The notes under the pieces are model-generated. The model searched no databases. It saw only the letters and a list, made by a program, of their open reading frames with translations, and was not told the origin of the DNA. A stretch of DNA of 32,330 nt from positions 1 to 32,330 of the forward strand of contig JABMPJ010000170.1 of assembly GCA_013203785.1 (NCBI GenBank), given 5' to 3'. Numbering within the stretch: the stretch's first letter is position 1; each line of letters begins with the position of its first letter. The DNA is from Lentisphaerota bacterium (GTDB taxonomy: Bacteria; Verrucomicrobiota; Kiritimatiellia; UBA8416; JABMPJ01). Positions 24,657 to 32,307 of the stretch are shown here, piece after piece. The position numbers and the translations under genes were made by a program.

Positions 24657-24743
24657 CGTGTGTTCCTTTTCATTTGGGAGTGTACAGTGCCAGTGTAGTC
24701 GATAGCCGTCCCTGAGCCGCGACGCTCTGACAGAGCTATATGA

Positions 24744-24756
24744 GGGGCACCGCCCC
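24744..24756 (-). terminator. small GC hairpin after the minus-strand GntR gene
   Basis: GGGGC (24744-24748), a 3-nt loop and GCCCC (24752-24756) lie 27 bp past the stop of the GntR gene. On the minus strand it is followed by TCATATAG, so a T-tract is lacking. It may be a weak terminator separating the regulator from the secreted protein gene. Confidence 0.35.
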
Positions 24757-24783
24757 GTTGTTCTTGTTCAGCCCGTGTCTATA

Positions 24784-25968
24784 TCATTTACCCATCGCCT
24801 CATGTCCCTGCTCATCAATCACGCGCGCCCCCAGCATCACGCTTGCGGGCAATTCACCATTGATCTGCTCGCGAACGGAGGTCAGCAATGCCGCTGCCGC
24901 CTCGTCCGCACTGTTCTCCATAAATGTTGCCGGGAACGGGCATAGAAGCTGTAGCTCTTTGTTGCGGTGCAGCGCAAGCCGCAGGTCCTGCGGGACGTCC
25001 ACACGATGGCCGAGAATGGCCGTGATGACGCCCGCGACCATCACATCATCTCCCACGAGAAGTCCGTCAGGTTTCCGCGAGCGCGACCAGATTCGGCTGA
25101 AGGCGTCGTAGCCGAAGCGCTCCCAGGTTGCGGAGCCCTGAGCATCGAGAGAGGCGTTGCCGGCCTCGATCCATTCATCGCGCAGCTCCAGCCCATGGCG
25201 ACCGCACACATCGACGAAGCGCTCAAAGGCCAGCGCATACGGGTGCATGTTGCCATCCGGTCCGCAGTGCTCCGGGTGCCACGGCGCGATCAGACCGACA
25301 GACCGGCATCCCCGGCGGCTGAGCGACTCGACACCCAACTCGACAAGACAGCGCACGTCATTGGAGACGTGCGCGCCCTCGCCCTCGGCGGCAAGCGAGA
25401 CCGTGGGTGCCGGGAACTGGGGCAACCATTTGAGCGGCTGTCCGGTACTGTTCAGCACGATGACGCCCCGCAGCTCCCTGCTCGTGGCCGCTTGGGCGAG
25501 AGAGAGAGGTGCTGTGGCCTCCTGATCGGCCTGTGAGCGGGGGTCCGCCCACATTCGCAAATGGAGCCCGGCATCCTTTGCGCGGCGCCCAAGGGCACGC
25601 ACGACCGCCCGCTCGTAGGCGTGATCGGGGCCGGCCGCAGCCAGGTTGATGCACTGGTAGACCCCGATGCAGGCTGCGCACTGCGTGTGGGTGCTTGCGG
25701 TGTACGTGCCTCTGCCGTGGACCCGCGTGAGCAGGCCCTCGCGGGTCAATTGGGACATCGCCAGATGAATGGTCGACGGGCTGATGTCCCATAGATTGGC
25801 GAGCAAGCGTGTGGTGGGAAACGGCCTGTTGGCGGGGATCTGGCTAGACCGCAGTCGTCCGCTGACAAAATCGACAATCTGAGGCACCATTCCTTCCGAA
25901 GAATCCGGCGCGAATGATTTCAGGACTCTGATCGTTCGGTCGTCAATTGCGACAGGCGCACGAGACAT
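24784..25968 (-). CDS. GntR-type regulator with LacI-like sensor domain
   Basis: A 394-residue repressor-like protein. Residues about 25-90 are a GntR winged helix (PTTRLLANLWDISPSTIHLAMSQLTREGLLTRVHGRGTYTAS). The rest is a periplasmic-binding-protein-like sensor as in LacI and AraR (RGCRSVGLIAPWHPEH, DGLLVGDDVMVAGVITAIL, DLRLALHRNKELQLLCPFPATF). AraR of Bacillus has the same fusion and binds arabinose; the ligand here is unknown. The ATG at 25968 is fixed by AAGGAGGG directly upstream; the frame extends to 26046. It is divergent from a paralogue at 26149-27330 with which it shares the control region. It lies upstream of, and on the same strand as, the large secreted protein and GH116, its probable targets. 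Confidence 0.9.
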   Translation of the reverse strand: MSRAPVAIDDRTIRVLKSFAPDSSEGMVPQIVDFVSGRLRSSQIPANRPFPTTRLLANLWDISPSTIHLAMSQLTREGLLTRVHGRGTYTASTHTQCAACIGVYQCINLAAAGPDHAYERAVVRALGRRAKDAGLHLRMWADPRSQADQEATAPLSLAQAATSRELRGVIVLNSTGQPLKWLPQFPAPTVSLAAEGEGAHVSNDVRCLVELGVESLSRRGCRSVGLIAPWHPEHCGPDGNMHPYALAFERFVDVCGRHGLELRDEWIEAGNASLDAQGSATWERFGYDAFSRIWSRSRKPDGLLVGDDVMVAGVITAILGHRVDVPQDLRLALHRNKELQLLCPFPATFMENSADEAAAALLTSVREQINGELPASVMLGARVIDEQGHEAMGK

Positions 25969-25995
25969 ACAATACCCTCCTTGAAGTGAATGCAC

Positions 25996-26025
25996 ACTAT
26001 AAGACACTATCATATTGTATGTCAA
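25996..26025 (-). promoter_or_regulatory. sigma-70 promoter of the minus-strand GntR gene
   Basis: Reading the minus strand, a perfect TTGACA (26025-26020) and TATAGT (26001-25996) are 18 bp apart. The expected start of transcription, near 25990, leaves a leader of about 20 nt containing the strong ribosome site before the ATG at 25968. The direct repeat ACACTAT (25994-26000 and 26004-26010) overlaps the -10 and could be an operator half-site pair. Confidence 0.65.
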
Positions 26026-26073
26026 AATAGATCTCGCTAAAAACAACTATCACTTTGTTCTTAATTTATATCT

Positions 26074-26110
26074 TGACAATTGATCCCGCTCCCTATATTA
26101 CATCAATTGT
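26074..26110 (+). promoter_or_regulatory. promoter and inverted-repeat operator of the plus-strand GntR gene
   Basis: TTGACA (26074-26079) and TATATT (26095-26100) are 15 bp apart, or ATATTA at 16 bp. The perfect inverted repeat ACAATTGAT (26077-26085) and ATCAATTGT (26102-26110) brackets the -10 element, with centres 25 bp apart. A related TTAATTGTA follows at 26122-26130. The arrangement is that of an autoregulated repressor. Confidence 0.6.
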
Positions 26111-26148
26111 TTTAAGGCATATTAATTGTATTAGTGATTGTACTTCTT

Positions 26149-27330
26149 ATGACTCCATGCGACACAGCTACCGAGATCCCAGTGGATCACTTGTTTTCGC
26201 TGAATGGGGAATCCCCGGTTAGCGAACAGGTTGCCGCACATGTGCGCAGCTTCATTCGATCCGGGCGGTGGCCGGTTGACCACCGGCTTCCCTCCACACG
26301 CGCGCTGGCAGAAGCGTTCAGCGTGGCACCGCTAAACGTTCAGACAGGGATGCAGCAGTTGGTTCGGGAGGGGCTTCTGACACGCGTGACCGGGCGAGGC
26401 ACCTTCGTCAGAAAGACTAGTCGGAAACTAGCGTGCATAGGCGTTTATGACTCGTGCGGCGTTGATACCCATGCCGAAATGGCGTTCAGTCGCCGCTTGC
26501 TCACGGAACTGCAGGGGCTGGGTGCAGCGGCGGACATTGACCTGCGGGTATTTGTGGACACTCGGGATAGAACCACGCTTTGTGACAAGCCGCCACTTGA
26601 TCTGGCGAACGCCTGTGCGGGCGGTGAGATCCAGGGGCTAATCACTCTAAGCGCTGAGGACAACGATTGGCCATGGCTGAATAAGTTGCCTGTGCCACTG
26701 GCTGCTATCGTAAATTGGGCGCAGACGGGCAAGGTGCAGCCGGATCGGTCTCAATTGATGGACCTCGCCGTGCGGGACTTGGCGCGACGGGGGTGTCGCT
26801 CGGTGGGGCTGCTGGATATCTCGCGAGTTGATATGCGGGCCCCGAACAGCCTGGGCGCCCGGGCAGTGAGCATGTTCAAGAGGCGGTCGCATGAGTTGGG
26901 CGTGGAAACACGCGATGCATGGATGCTGTTGCCATCGCCGGATTTCCATGACGATTTCCTGACACATGAGGAGTACGGTTACATCCGCTTCAAACGGCTC
27001 TGGAGTCTCGCTGAGCGTCCTGAGGGTCTCGTCGTGATCGACGACGTCGTGGCGCGTGGTGTGCTGCTGGCGTTGTTGGAGCATCGGGTTCACGTGCCCG
27101 AGGAACTACAGCTCACCATCCAACGCAATCGGGAATGCAAGCTTCTGTGTCCGGTACCGGCCTCCTTTGTCGAGTTGAGTGTGCGTGAAGTGGCAGCAGC
27201 GTTGATGAAGGACTTGAGCCGACAATTCAATGCGGTCCCTCGCCCGGTTATTACCGTGCCGTTTCGCCTTGTTCCGGCGGAACGGGCGTACCATCGGAAC
27301 GAGGGCGAATGTGTTGGATACGGGGGGTAA
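26149..27330 (+). CDS. GntR-type regulator with LacI-like sensor domain (paralogue)
   Basis: A 393-residue regulator with the same plan as its divergent neighbour. The GntR winged helix lies in residues about 15-85 (PSTRALAEAFSVAPLNVQTGMQQLVREGLLTRVTGRGTFV), followed by a LacI-like sensor (RRGCRSVGLLDISRVDMR, EGLVVIDDVVARGVLLALLEHRVHVPEELQLTIQRN). The two share a C-terminal block around RNRECKLLCPVPASF versus RNKELQLLCPFPATF, so they are duplicates of one ancestor. The ATG at 26149 is chosen; a GTG at 26134 is an alternative, and neither has a clear ribosome site. It is followed 23 bp later by the discoidin-like secreted protein on the same strand, which it may regulate. Confidence 0.88.
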   Translation: MTPCDTATEIPVDHLFSLNGESPVSEQVAAHVRSFIRSGRWPVDHRLPSTRALAEAFSVAPLNVQTGMQQLVREGLLTRVTGRGTFVRKTSRKLACIGVYDSCGVDTHAEMAFSRRLLTELQGLGAAADIDLRVFVDTRDRTTLCDKPPLDLANACAGGEIQGLITLSAEDNDWPWLNKLPVPLAAIVNWAQTGKVQPDRSQLMDLAVRDLARRGCRSVGLLDISRVDMRAPNSLGARAVSMFKRRSHELGVETRDAWMLLPSPDFHDDFLTHEEYGYIRFKRLWSLAERPEGLVVIDDVVARGVLLALLEHRVHVPEELQLTIQRNRECKLLCPVPASFVELSVREVAAALMKDLSRQFNAVPRPVITVPFRLVPAERAYHRNEGECVGYGG

Positions 27331-27353
27331 ACCAAAGAAAGGGAGATGCGAAG

Positions 27354-28478
27354 ATGAAGGCTCGTTTGAAGAGACAGTGGATATGGGTTGCGGCGGCGAC
27401 GGTGCTTGCGGCGGCGGTTATGGAGACCAGAGCGGATGAGATTCTAATCGTACCCACAACCGGGACGGCGTCACACAACGTTGGCGCGCGCAACGGCACC
27501 AAGACGATTGATGGTACGGAGCTGAGTACGAATGCGGCGACCGGAACGACGGTTCCGATGTCGTGGCCGACCGCTGGTAACATAGCCGACCACACATGGG
27601 TCGGGGCTAGCACCGCCCCGACCATATCATGGGATCTGGGGGCGCTCTACGTGCTGTCCGGCTTCCACCTGTGGAACTACAACGGGAGCGATTCGTCAGG
27701 AAACCGTGGGATCAAGACGGCGACTGTTTATGCGAGCGATGACGCTGTCGGAGCGGTCACGACGAACCTCGGCAGCATGACATTCACCGCCGCCCCCTTG
27801 ACGGCTGGCTATACTGGCGAGGACTACAGCCTATCCGTGACGACTCGGTACGTGCGCATGGTTACCACCGACGTGTTCCCCGACAATGACGGGTATACGG
27901 GCCTGAGCGAAATCCGCTTTGTGGGCACACCGGTGCAGCCCTTGGGGGAGGTGGTGAAGGCTGTCTCTGCGACGGTATCGCACAGTGTTGGCGCGCGCAC
28001 CGGAACCAAGACGATTGATGGCACGGAGATGAGTACCAATCCGGCGACGGGAACGCCCGTGCCGACGACATGGGCCTCTATCGAGGGCAGCGCCTACGAC
28101 GGATCGTGGGTGGGGAACAGTGCATCGCCCATCATTACCTGGGATCTGGGCGAGGCCTACTTGGTCGGCGGGTTCCACCTGTGGAACTACAACGCAAGCG
28201 ATTCAGCAGGAAACCGAGGGATCAAGACCGCCACAGTTCATCTCTCGAACGACCCCACTTTCGCCACCTATACAGATTCCGGCAGTCTGACGTTCGCGCC
28301 GGCGCCGTTGGTTCTGGGGTACGTCGGCAAGACCTACTCGCTACCAGAGCCCGTAAAGGCGCGATACGTGCGCTTCAATACGACGGCCGTCTTTCCTGAC
28401 AACGACGGTTACACCGGACTGAATGAGGTCCTGTTTATCGACGTGCCCCCTTCGGGCACGGTTGTTATCCTAAGATAG
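27354..28478 (+). CDS. secreted protein with two tandem discoidin (F5/8C)-like domains
   Basis: A 374-residue protein with a signal peptide (about 1-27, cleavage near TRADE). Two similar domains follow, about 33-192 and 202-364. Each begins VGAR-x-GTKTIDGTE-x-ST, has TWVG or SWVG and I-x-WDLG in the centre, then GGFHLWNYN-like and NRGIKTATV segments, and ends RYVR-x-x-TT-x-VFPDNDGYTGL. This is the pattern of galactose-binding-like/F5-8C carbohydrate-binding modules. No catalytic domain is visible, so it probably binds glycans at the surface or in the medium. The end (PPSGTVVILR) has no PEP-CTERM sorting signal. AAGGGAG precedes the ATG at 27354. It follows the GntR gene by 23 bp. Confidence 0.82.
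   Translation: MKARLKRQWIWVAAATVLAAAVMETRADEILIVPTTGTASHNVGARNGTKTIDGTELSTNAATGTTVPMSWPTAGNIADHTWVGASTAPTISWDLGALYVLSGFHLWNYNGSDSSGNRGIKTATVYASDDAVGAVTTNLGSMTFTAAPLTAGYTGEDYSLSVTTRYVRMVTTDVFPDNDGYTGLSEIRFVGTPVQPLGEVVKAVSATVSHSVGARTGTKTIDGTEMSTNPATGTPVPTTWASIEGSAYDGSWVGNSASPIITWDLGEAYLVGGFHLWNYNASDSAGNRGIKTATVHLSNDPTFATYTDSGSLTFAPAPLVLGYVGKTYSLPEPVKARYVRFNTTAVFPDNDGYTGLNEVLFIDVPPSGTVVILR
27462..28439 (+). repeat. tandem duplication inside the discoidin-like gene
   Basis: The segments 27462-27929 and 27966-28439 are direct repeats with a period near 504 bp (168 codons). Long stretches are almost identical in DNA, for example GACGATTGATGG and CCACCTGTGGAACTACAACG in both copies. Conservation at the nucleotide level indicates a fairly recent duplication or gene conversion. 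Confidence 0.75.
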
Positions 28479-28571
28479 ATCGAGCAGCAGTAGACCAAGG
28501 CTTCCTGCTGGTGAGGCATTTGCGATGTCGCATGATTTGGCGGGTTGGTGATTGGATGGTCTAACGAATCA

Positions 28572-28677
28572 GTGTGTGAGTGCGTGGGTATGTGTGTTGC
28601 GTAGCCTGTTGGAGGTCGAGGGGTCAATCTTGCACTGTGCCTCCCTCACAAACCCATAGACTCACATACTCCGACAC
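28572..28677. repeat. period-8 octamer arrays in inverted arrangement
   Basis: Plus strand 28572-28603 is four consecutive 8-mers of the form GTNNGTGG (GTGTGTGA, GTGCGTGG, GTATGTGT and a degenerate one). At 28646-28677 the same family recurs in reverse complement as four 8-mers of the form YCACNNAC. The two arrays face each other across about 42 bp and could pair imperfectly. They fill much of the 279-bp spacer between the discoidin-like gene and hemG. Confidence 0.65.
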
Positions 28678-28757
28678 TTCATATAGGTTGAAATGCACAG
28701 AACAGACCGTTCGTTCCGGTCACCCAGAAAGGGGGCGGAGCCACTACATCACGACGC

Positions 28758-30140
28758 CTAGTGGCTGCGTAGATACTGCAGCACATGGGTGGCTGCGGTT
28801 TCACCCGATGCGATGCAGTCGGGGATACCGACGCCGTTGAACATGGCACCGGCCATGAAGAGTCCGGGGTGCTGGGCCAGTCGGCAGTTAACGGAGTCTA
28901 TGCGGTCCAGGTGTCCCATGTTGTACTGCGGTAGTGCGTTGGGATAGCGGATGATGCGATGGAAGAGCGGCGGGGTGTCGATCTGGAGCGTTGACCTGAT
29001 CTCATCTCTGGCGATGTCGAGCAGGCGGTCGTCTTCATACTGTGTCACGTCGGTTTGGTCGTAGCGGCCCACATAGACGCGCAGGAGTAGTGTGGTGCTG
29101 GGGGCTCGGTCACGCCACTTGCGAGAGGTCCAGGTGCAGGCCAGGGCTTCACGCTGCTCAATGCGGGGAATCAGATAGCCGTATCCGTCCAGCACCGGGA
29201 GGTCCGCTTCATCGAACGCTAGGTTGACCAGCGCGGTCGAGGCATAAGGGATGTCGAGCAGTGTCGCGGCCCATTCGGCATCGAGCGTGCTGAGGAGCTG
29301 ACTGCTCACGAAAGCCGGTGTGGTGATGATGACCGCCTCTGCGTGGAGGGGCTCCGCTTTGGGCCCGGAGAGCTGAAGCAGGTAGCCGCGCTCGATGGGG
29401 TCCACGTGGGTGACCGCGACGTTGAGGCGAAGGTCCACGCCCGTTAGTTGCCCAACTAACGCATCCACCAGCGTCTGCATGCCGTTCTTAAAAGAAACGA
29501 ATGGAGGATAGAGTGGGGCGGGGGCGGGCTGCTGGAGGTTGAGGCCCTTGAGTAGGCTGCCGTGTTCTTGCTCCAGTCGGCGCAGCTGAGGGAACATGGC
29601 GGCCAGACTCAACTGATCGGCCTGGCCAGCACAGATGCCGCCCATGAGAGGTTCAACCAGGTGATCGAAGGCCTCTCTCCCGAGACGGCGTGAGATGAAC
29701 GAGGCGACGGACTCGTCGTCGCTGCCGGGGCGCGGTGGGAGCGTGGGCTCCTGCGTTACATGCGCGATGCCCTCCGCAGAGAGCAGTGAGGAGTTCGTCA
29801 AGGCGTCGAGTTGGGTGGGGATCATGCCGGTCAATCCACTGGGTAGCGGATGCAGGCGGCCGTCTCGCAGGACGAAGGTCTTGGCATGATCCGGGTCGCG
29901 CCCTATCAGCTGATCTGCGATGCCCAGTGATTCACAAAGGGCTATTCCGTGCGGCTTGCGAGAGAGAAAGCAGTCGGGCCCTGATTCGATTAGAAACCCG
30001 TCAACATGTTCGGTGGCGATCTTGCCGCCCCACTGGGCTGACGCCTCAACCAGTGTCAGTGTGAGCTCGGGAGCGATGTGGTGCAGTTGGTATGCGGCGG
30101 AGAGTCCTGCAATGCCTCCTCCTATGATCACTACATTCAT
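28758..30140 (-). CDS. hemG: protoporphyrinogen oxidase, oxygen-dependent (HemY type)
   Basis: A 460-residue FAD protein that oxidises protoporphyrinogen IX to protoporphyrin IX with O2, the penultimate step of haem synthesis. The N-terminal dinucleotide motif is GGGIAGLSAAYQL (about 7-19), followed by GWGGKI-type sequence and IESGPDCFL. The C-terminus has the FAD-closing block AGAMFNGVGIPDCIASGETAA. This is the HemY-type enzyme, also called HemG in many annotations, unrelated to the flavodoxin-like E. coli HemG. It is the last gene of hemE-hemH-hemG. No Shine-Dalgarno precedes the ATG; the leader instead contains a period-8 repeat. Confidence 0.93.
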   Translation of the reverse strand: MNVVIIGGGIAGLSAAYQLHHIAPELTLTLVEASAQWGGKIATEHVDGFLIESGPDCFLSRKPHGIALCESLGIADQLIGRDPDHAKTFVLRDGRLHPLPSGLTGMIPTQLDALTNSSLLSAEGIAHVTQEPTLPPRPGSDDESVASFISRRLGREAFDHLVEPLMGGICAGQADQLSLAAMFPQLRRLEQEHGSLLKGLNLQQPAPAPLYPPFVSFKNGMQTLVDALVGQLTGVDLRLNVAVTHVDPIERGYLLQLSGPKAEPLHAEAVIITTPAFVSSQLLSTLDAEWAATLLDIPYASTALVNLAFDEADLPVLDGYGYLIPRIEQREALACTWTSRKWRDRAPSTTLLLRVYVGRYDQTDVTQYEDDRLLDIARDEIRSTLQIDTPPLFHRIIRYPNALPQYNMGHLDRIDSVNCRLAQHPGLFMAGAMFNGVGIPDCIASGETAATHVLQYLRSH

Positions 30141-30152
30141 TGGGTGTCTCGT

Positions 30153-30200
30153 GTAGCTGCGTATGTGGGTGTGTGGGTAAGTGGGTATGTGGGTGGGAGA
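30153..30200. repeat. period-8 octamer array (GTNNGTGG) between hemH and hemG
   Basis: On the plus strand 30161-30192 is four exact-phase 8-mers: GTATGTGG, GTGTGTGG, GTAAGTGG and GTATGTGG. Degenerate copies flank them (GTAGCTGC before, GTGGGAGA after). It occupies most of the 85-bp hemH-hemG spacer and is the same repeat family as at 28572-28677. On the transcribed strand it is a C-rich leader directly before hemG. Confidence 0.75.
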
Positions 30201-30225
30201 GGGTGGTGTTGGGATCGATGCCTGT

Positions 30226-31161
30226 TCACGACCATCCGCGTTCCTTTGCCTTTGCTATCACCAGATCGGCCAACTGTTGCATGAACAGGGGATCGGTATT
30301 CAGCGCGGGCGGGCGTTCGAGGCGTACTCCGTATCGCTTCGCGACGCGCTGTGCTTTGATGTCAATGTCGTAGAGGATCTCCACATGATCGGAGACGAAA
30401 CCGATCGGGACGGTCACCACATTCCTGATTCCGCGTTCGGACAGCTCGGGCAGGTAGGCGTCGAGCTGCGGTCCCAACCAAGGCTCCGGACTGCGGCCTG
30501 CCGATTGGTAGCTCCATGACCATTGGTCATCGCGCAGGCCCGCTTGACGTGCAATGAGGGCGGCCGTCTCCAGGAGTTGGCGTTCGTATGGGTCGCCCGC
30601 TGCGATGATGCGCACGGGCAGGCTGTGCGCGCTGAAGACGACGTGGACTTTATCTCGCTCCGCTTCGGGCCATCGTCCGATTCCCTCGAGTACGCGGTTG
30701 GCTAGCGGGGTGATCAACCCAGGCACATCGTGATAGCTGTCGATATGAGCACACTCCATCTCGCCCCGCTGCAGGGTGAGTCCGGCGTGCAGTCGTTCCT
30801 GGTATTTGACGACGCTCAACGTGCTGAAGTGGGGGGCCAGTACGAGGCTCATGGCCTGTTCGATGCCGTCGTCGAGCATCGTGCGAACCGTGTCCTCGAT
30901 CCATGGTGCCCAATGACGCATCCCGAGGTAGACGGTGAACTGTTGTGGGTCAAGGAGCGCTGCGATGGCTTCAGACTGGGCCGTCGAGCAGGCGAGGAGC
31001 GGTGAGTGTCCACCGATCTGCCGATAGATATCGGTGATGTCATCGAGGACGTCCGGCGGGGTTACGCGGCCCTGCCTGATGTCGGCCAGGAAGCCGGGGA
31101 TTTCATCCAGCGTGTTTGGTCCGCCGTAGGCCATCACGATAACACCAATGGGATGTGTCAT
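30226..31161 (-). CDS. hemH: ferrochelatase
   Basis: A 311-residue ferrochelatase inserting Fe(II) into protoporphyrin IX, the last step of haem b synthesis. The catalytic His is H179 in SAHSLP and the conserved Glu is E261 in FVSDHVEILYDID. WSWSYQSAGRSPEPWLGP (about 214-231) and the N-terminal AYGGP are family signatures. There are no C-terminal iron-sulphur cysteines, as in most bacterial soluble enzymes. The ATG at 31161 is fixed by AGGAGGG 5-6 nt upstream and by the ATGA overlap with the hemE stop; the GTG at 31167 is too close to that site. Order hemE-hemH-hemG means tight co-expression of the last steps, although the coproporphyrinogen step is not encoded here. Confidence 0.95.
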   Translation of the reverse strand: MTHPIGVIVMAYGGPNTLDEIPGFLADIRQGRVTPPDVLDDITDIYRQIGGHSPLLACSTAQSEAIAALLDPQQFTVYLGMRHWAPWIEDTVRTMLDDGIEQAMSLVLAPHFSTLSVVKYQERLHAGLTLQRGEMECAHIDSYHDVPGLITPLANRVLEGIGRWPEAERDKVHVVFSAHSLPVRIIAAGDPYERQLLETAALIARQAGLRDDQWSWSYQSAGRSPEPWLGPQLDAYLPELSERGIRNVVTVPIGFVSDHVEILYDIDIKAQRVAKRYGVRLERPPALNTDPLFMQQLADLVIAKAKERGWS

Positions 31162-32225
31162 GCCCACCCTCCTGTGGGCGGTGTGAGGGTCCGTTCGTGC
31201 ACGTAATCCACAAGGCGCTTGACATTGTCAACGGGGGTCTCTTTGAAAATACCGTGGCCGAGATTGAAGATGTGGCCCGGTCGGCCCGCGATCCTGTCCA
31301 GCACGTCATCCGCCCTGAATTTCAGTTCGCGCCAGTTAGAGAGGAGGGCGATCGGGTCCAGGTTGCCTTGGATTGGTCGATCCGTCCCGACCCGGGTCCA
31401 CACTTCATCGATCGGCATGTGCCAGTCCACGCTCAGCACGGTGCCCCCGCACTGTGCAACGGCTTCGATATACGAGGAGGTGCCTGTGCTGAAGTTGATG
31501 AGGGGGACATCGAGGTCGGCCAGCATATGGAAGAGTTGCGTGTTGAAGGGTTGAACGTAGTGGATGTAGTCCAGCCGCCCCAAGGCGTGGCCCGCCCAGG
31601 AATCGAATAGTTGCAGCGCCGCCGCGCCAGCCTGCACCTGCTTGCGCATGTAATCGGCCTGCACGGTGACCAGCTTATGCATCAGGCGTTGCCAGGCGGT
31701 GGGCTCATTGTACATCAGTGTCTTGGTCCGTTGGTAGGTCTTGGAGCCGCCGCCCTCGATGGCATAGCTGGCCAGTGTGAACGGTGCCCCGGCGAAGCCG
31801 ATCAACGGGGTGTGATGACCCAGCTCGGCCGAGACCAGTTTGATGGCACCCAGTGTCCCTGACATGGTCTGCTCCGCCGGTGGGGTGGCCAGGCGATCGA
31901 TATCATAGGGCCGCTCCAGGCGGTTGTGCAGGACGGGTCCCTCGCCCTTAACAAACTCAAGGTTCAATCCCATGCCCATCAACGGCGGCAAGATGTCGGA
32001 GAATATGATCGCGGCGTCCATCTCGAAGGCCTTGATGGGCTGCAGGGTCAGTTCTGCGGCCAGCTCAGGGGTGTGAATGCAGTCGAGCATCGAATATTTG
32101 GCGCGAACATCGAGGTAGTTGCGCATATAGCGCCCGGCCTGACGCATAAGCCATATCGGCGTGGCGTCGACGGGCAGCCCGGCGCAGGCGCGCAGGAAGC
32201 GGGAAGCTGGTGCAGCGTTCATCAT
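31158..32225 (-). CDS. hemE: uroporphyrinogen decarboxylase
   Basis: A 355-residue HemE that decarboxylates uroporphyrinogen III to coproporphyrinogen III. The anion-binding RQAGRYM (28-34) and the catalytic Asp in IIFSDILPPL (D77) are intact, as are GFAGAPFTLASYAIEGGGSK and the C-terminal FNLGHGIFKETPVDNV. Length is normal, in contrast to the URO-D-like paralogue at 15568-16758, which lacks the arginine motif. Two ATG codons in tandem (32225 and 32222) could start it; no strong ribosome site is visible. Its stop overlaps hemH as ATGA. Confidence 0.96.
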   Translation of the reverse strand: MMNAAPASRFLRACAGLPVDATPIWLMRQAGRYMRNYLDVRAKYSMLDCIHTPELAAELTLQPIKAFEMDAAIIFSDILPPLMGMGLNLEFVKGEGPVLHNRLERPYDIDRLATPPAEQTMSGTLGAIKLVSAELGHHTPLIGFAGAPFTLASYAIEGGGSKTYQRTKTLMYNEPTAWQRLMHKLVTVQADYMRKQVQAGAAALQLFDSWAGHALGRLDYIHYVQPFNTQLFHMLADLDVPLINFSTGTSSYIEAVAQCGGTVLSVDWHMPIDEVWTRVGTDRPIQGNLDPIALLSNWRELKFRADDVLDRIAGRPGHIFNLGHGIFKETPVDNVKRLVDYVHERTLTPPTGGWA

Positions 32226-32307
32226 GTCAAGTGACGGGAGGGGAGCGACGGGGGGAAGCTCTGAATGGCACTAATACAAGGGTTTCTAGCCGGGGACTTG
32301 AACACCC

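Noticed and set aside
28572-30200. Octamer arrays considered as a CRISPR array
   Set aside because: Units are 8 bp with no spacers and no cas genes nearby.
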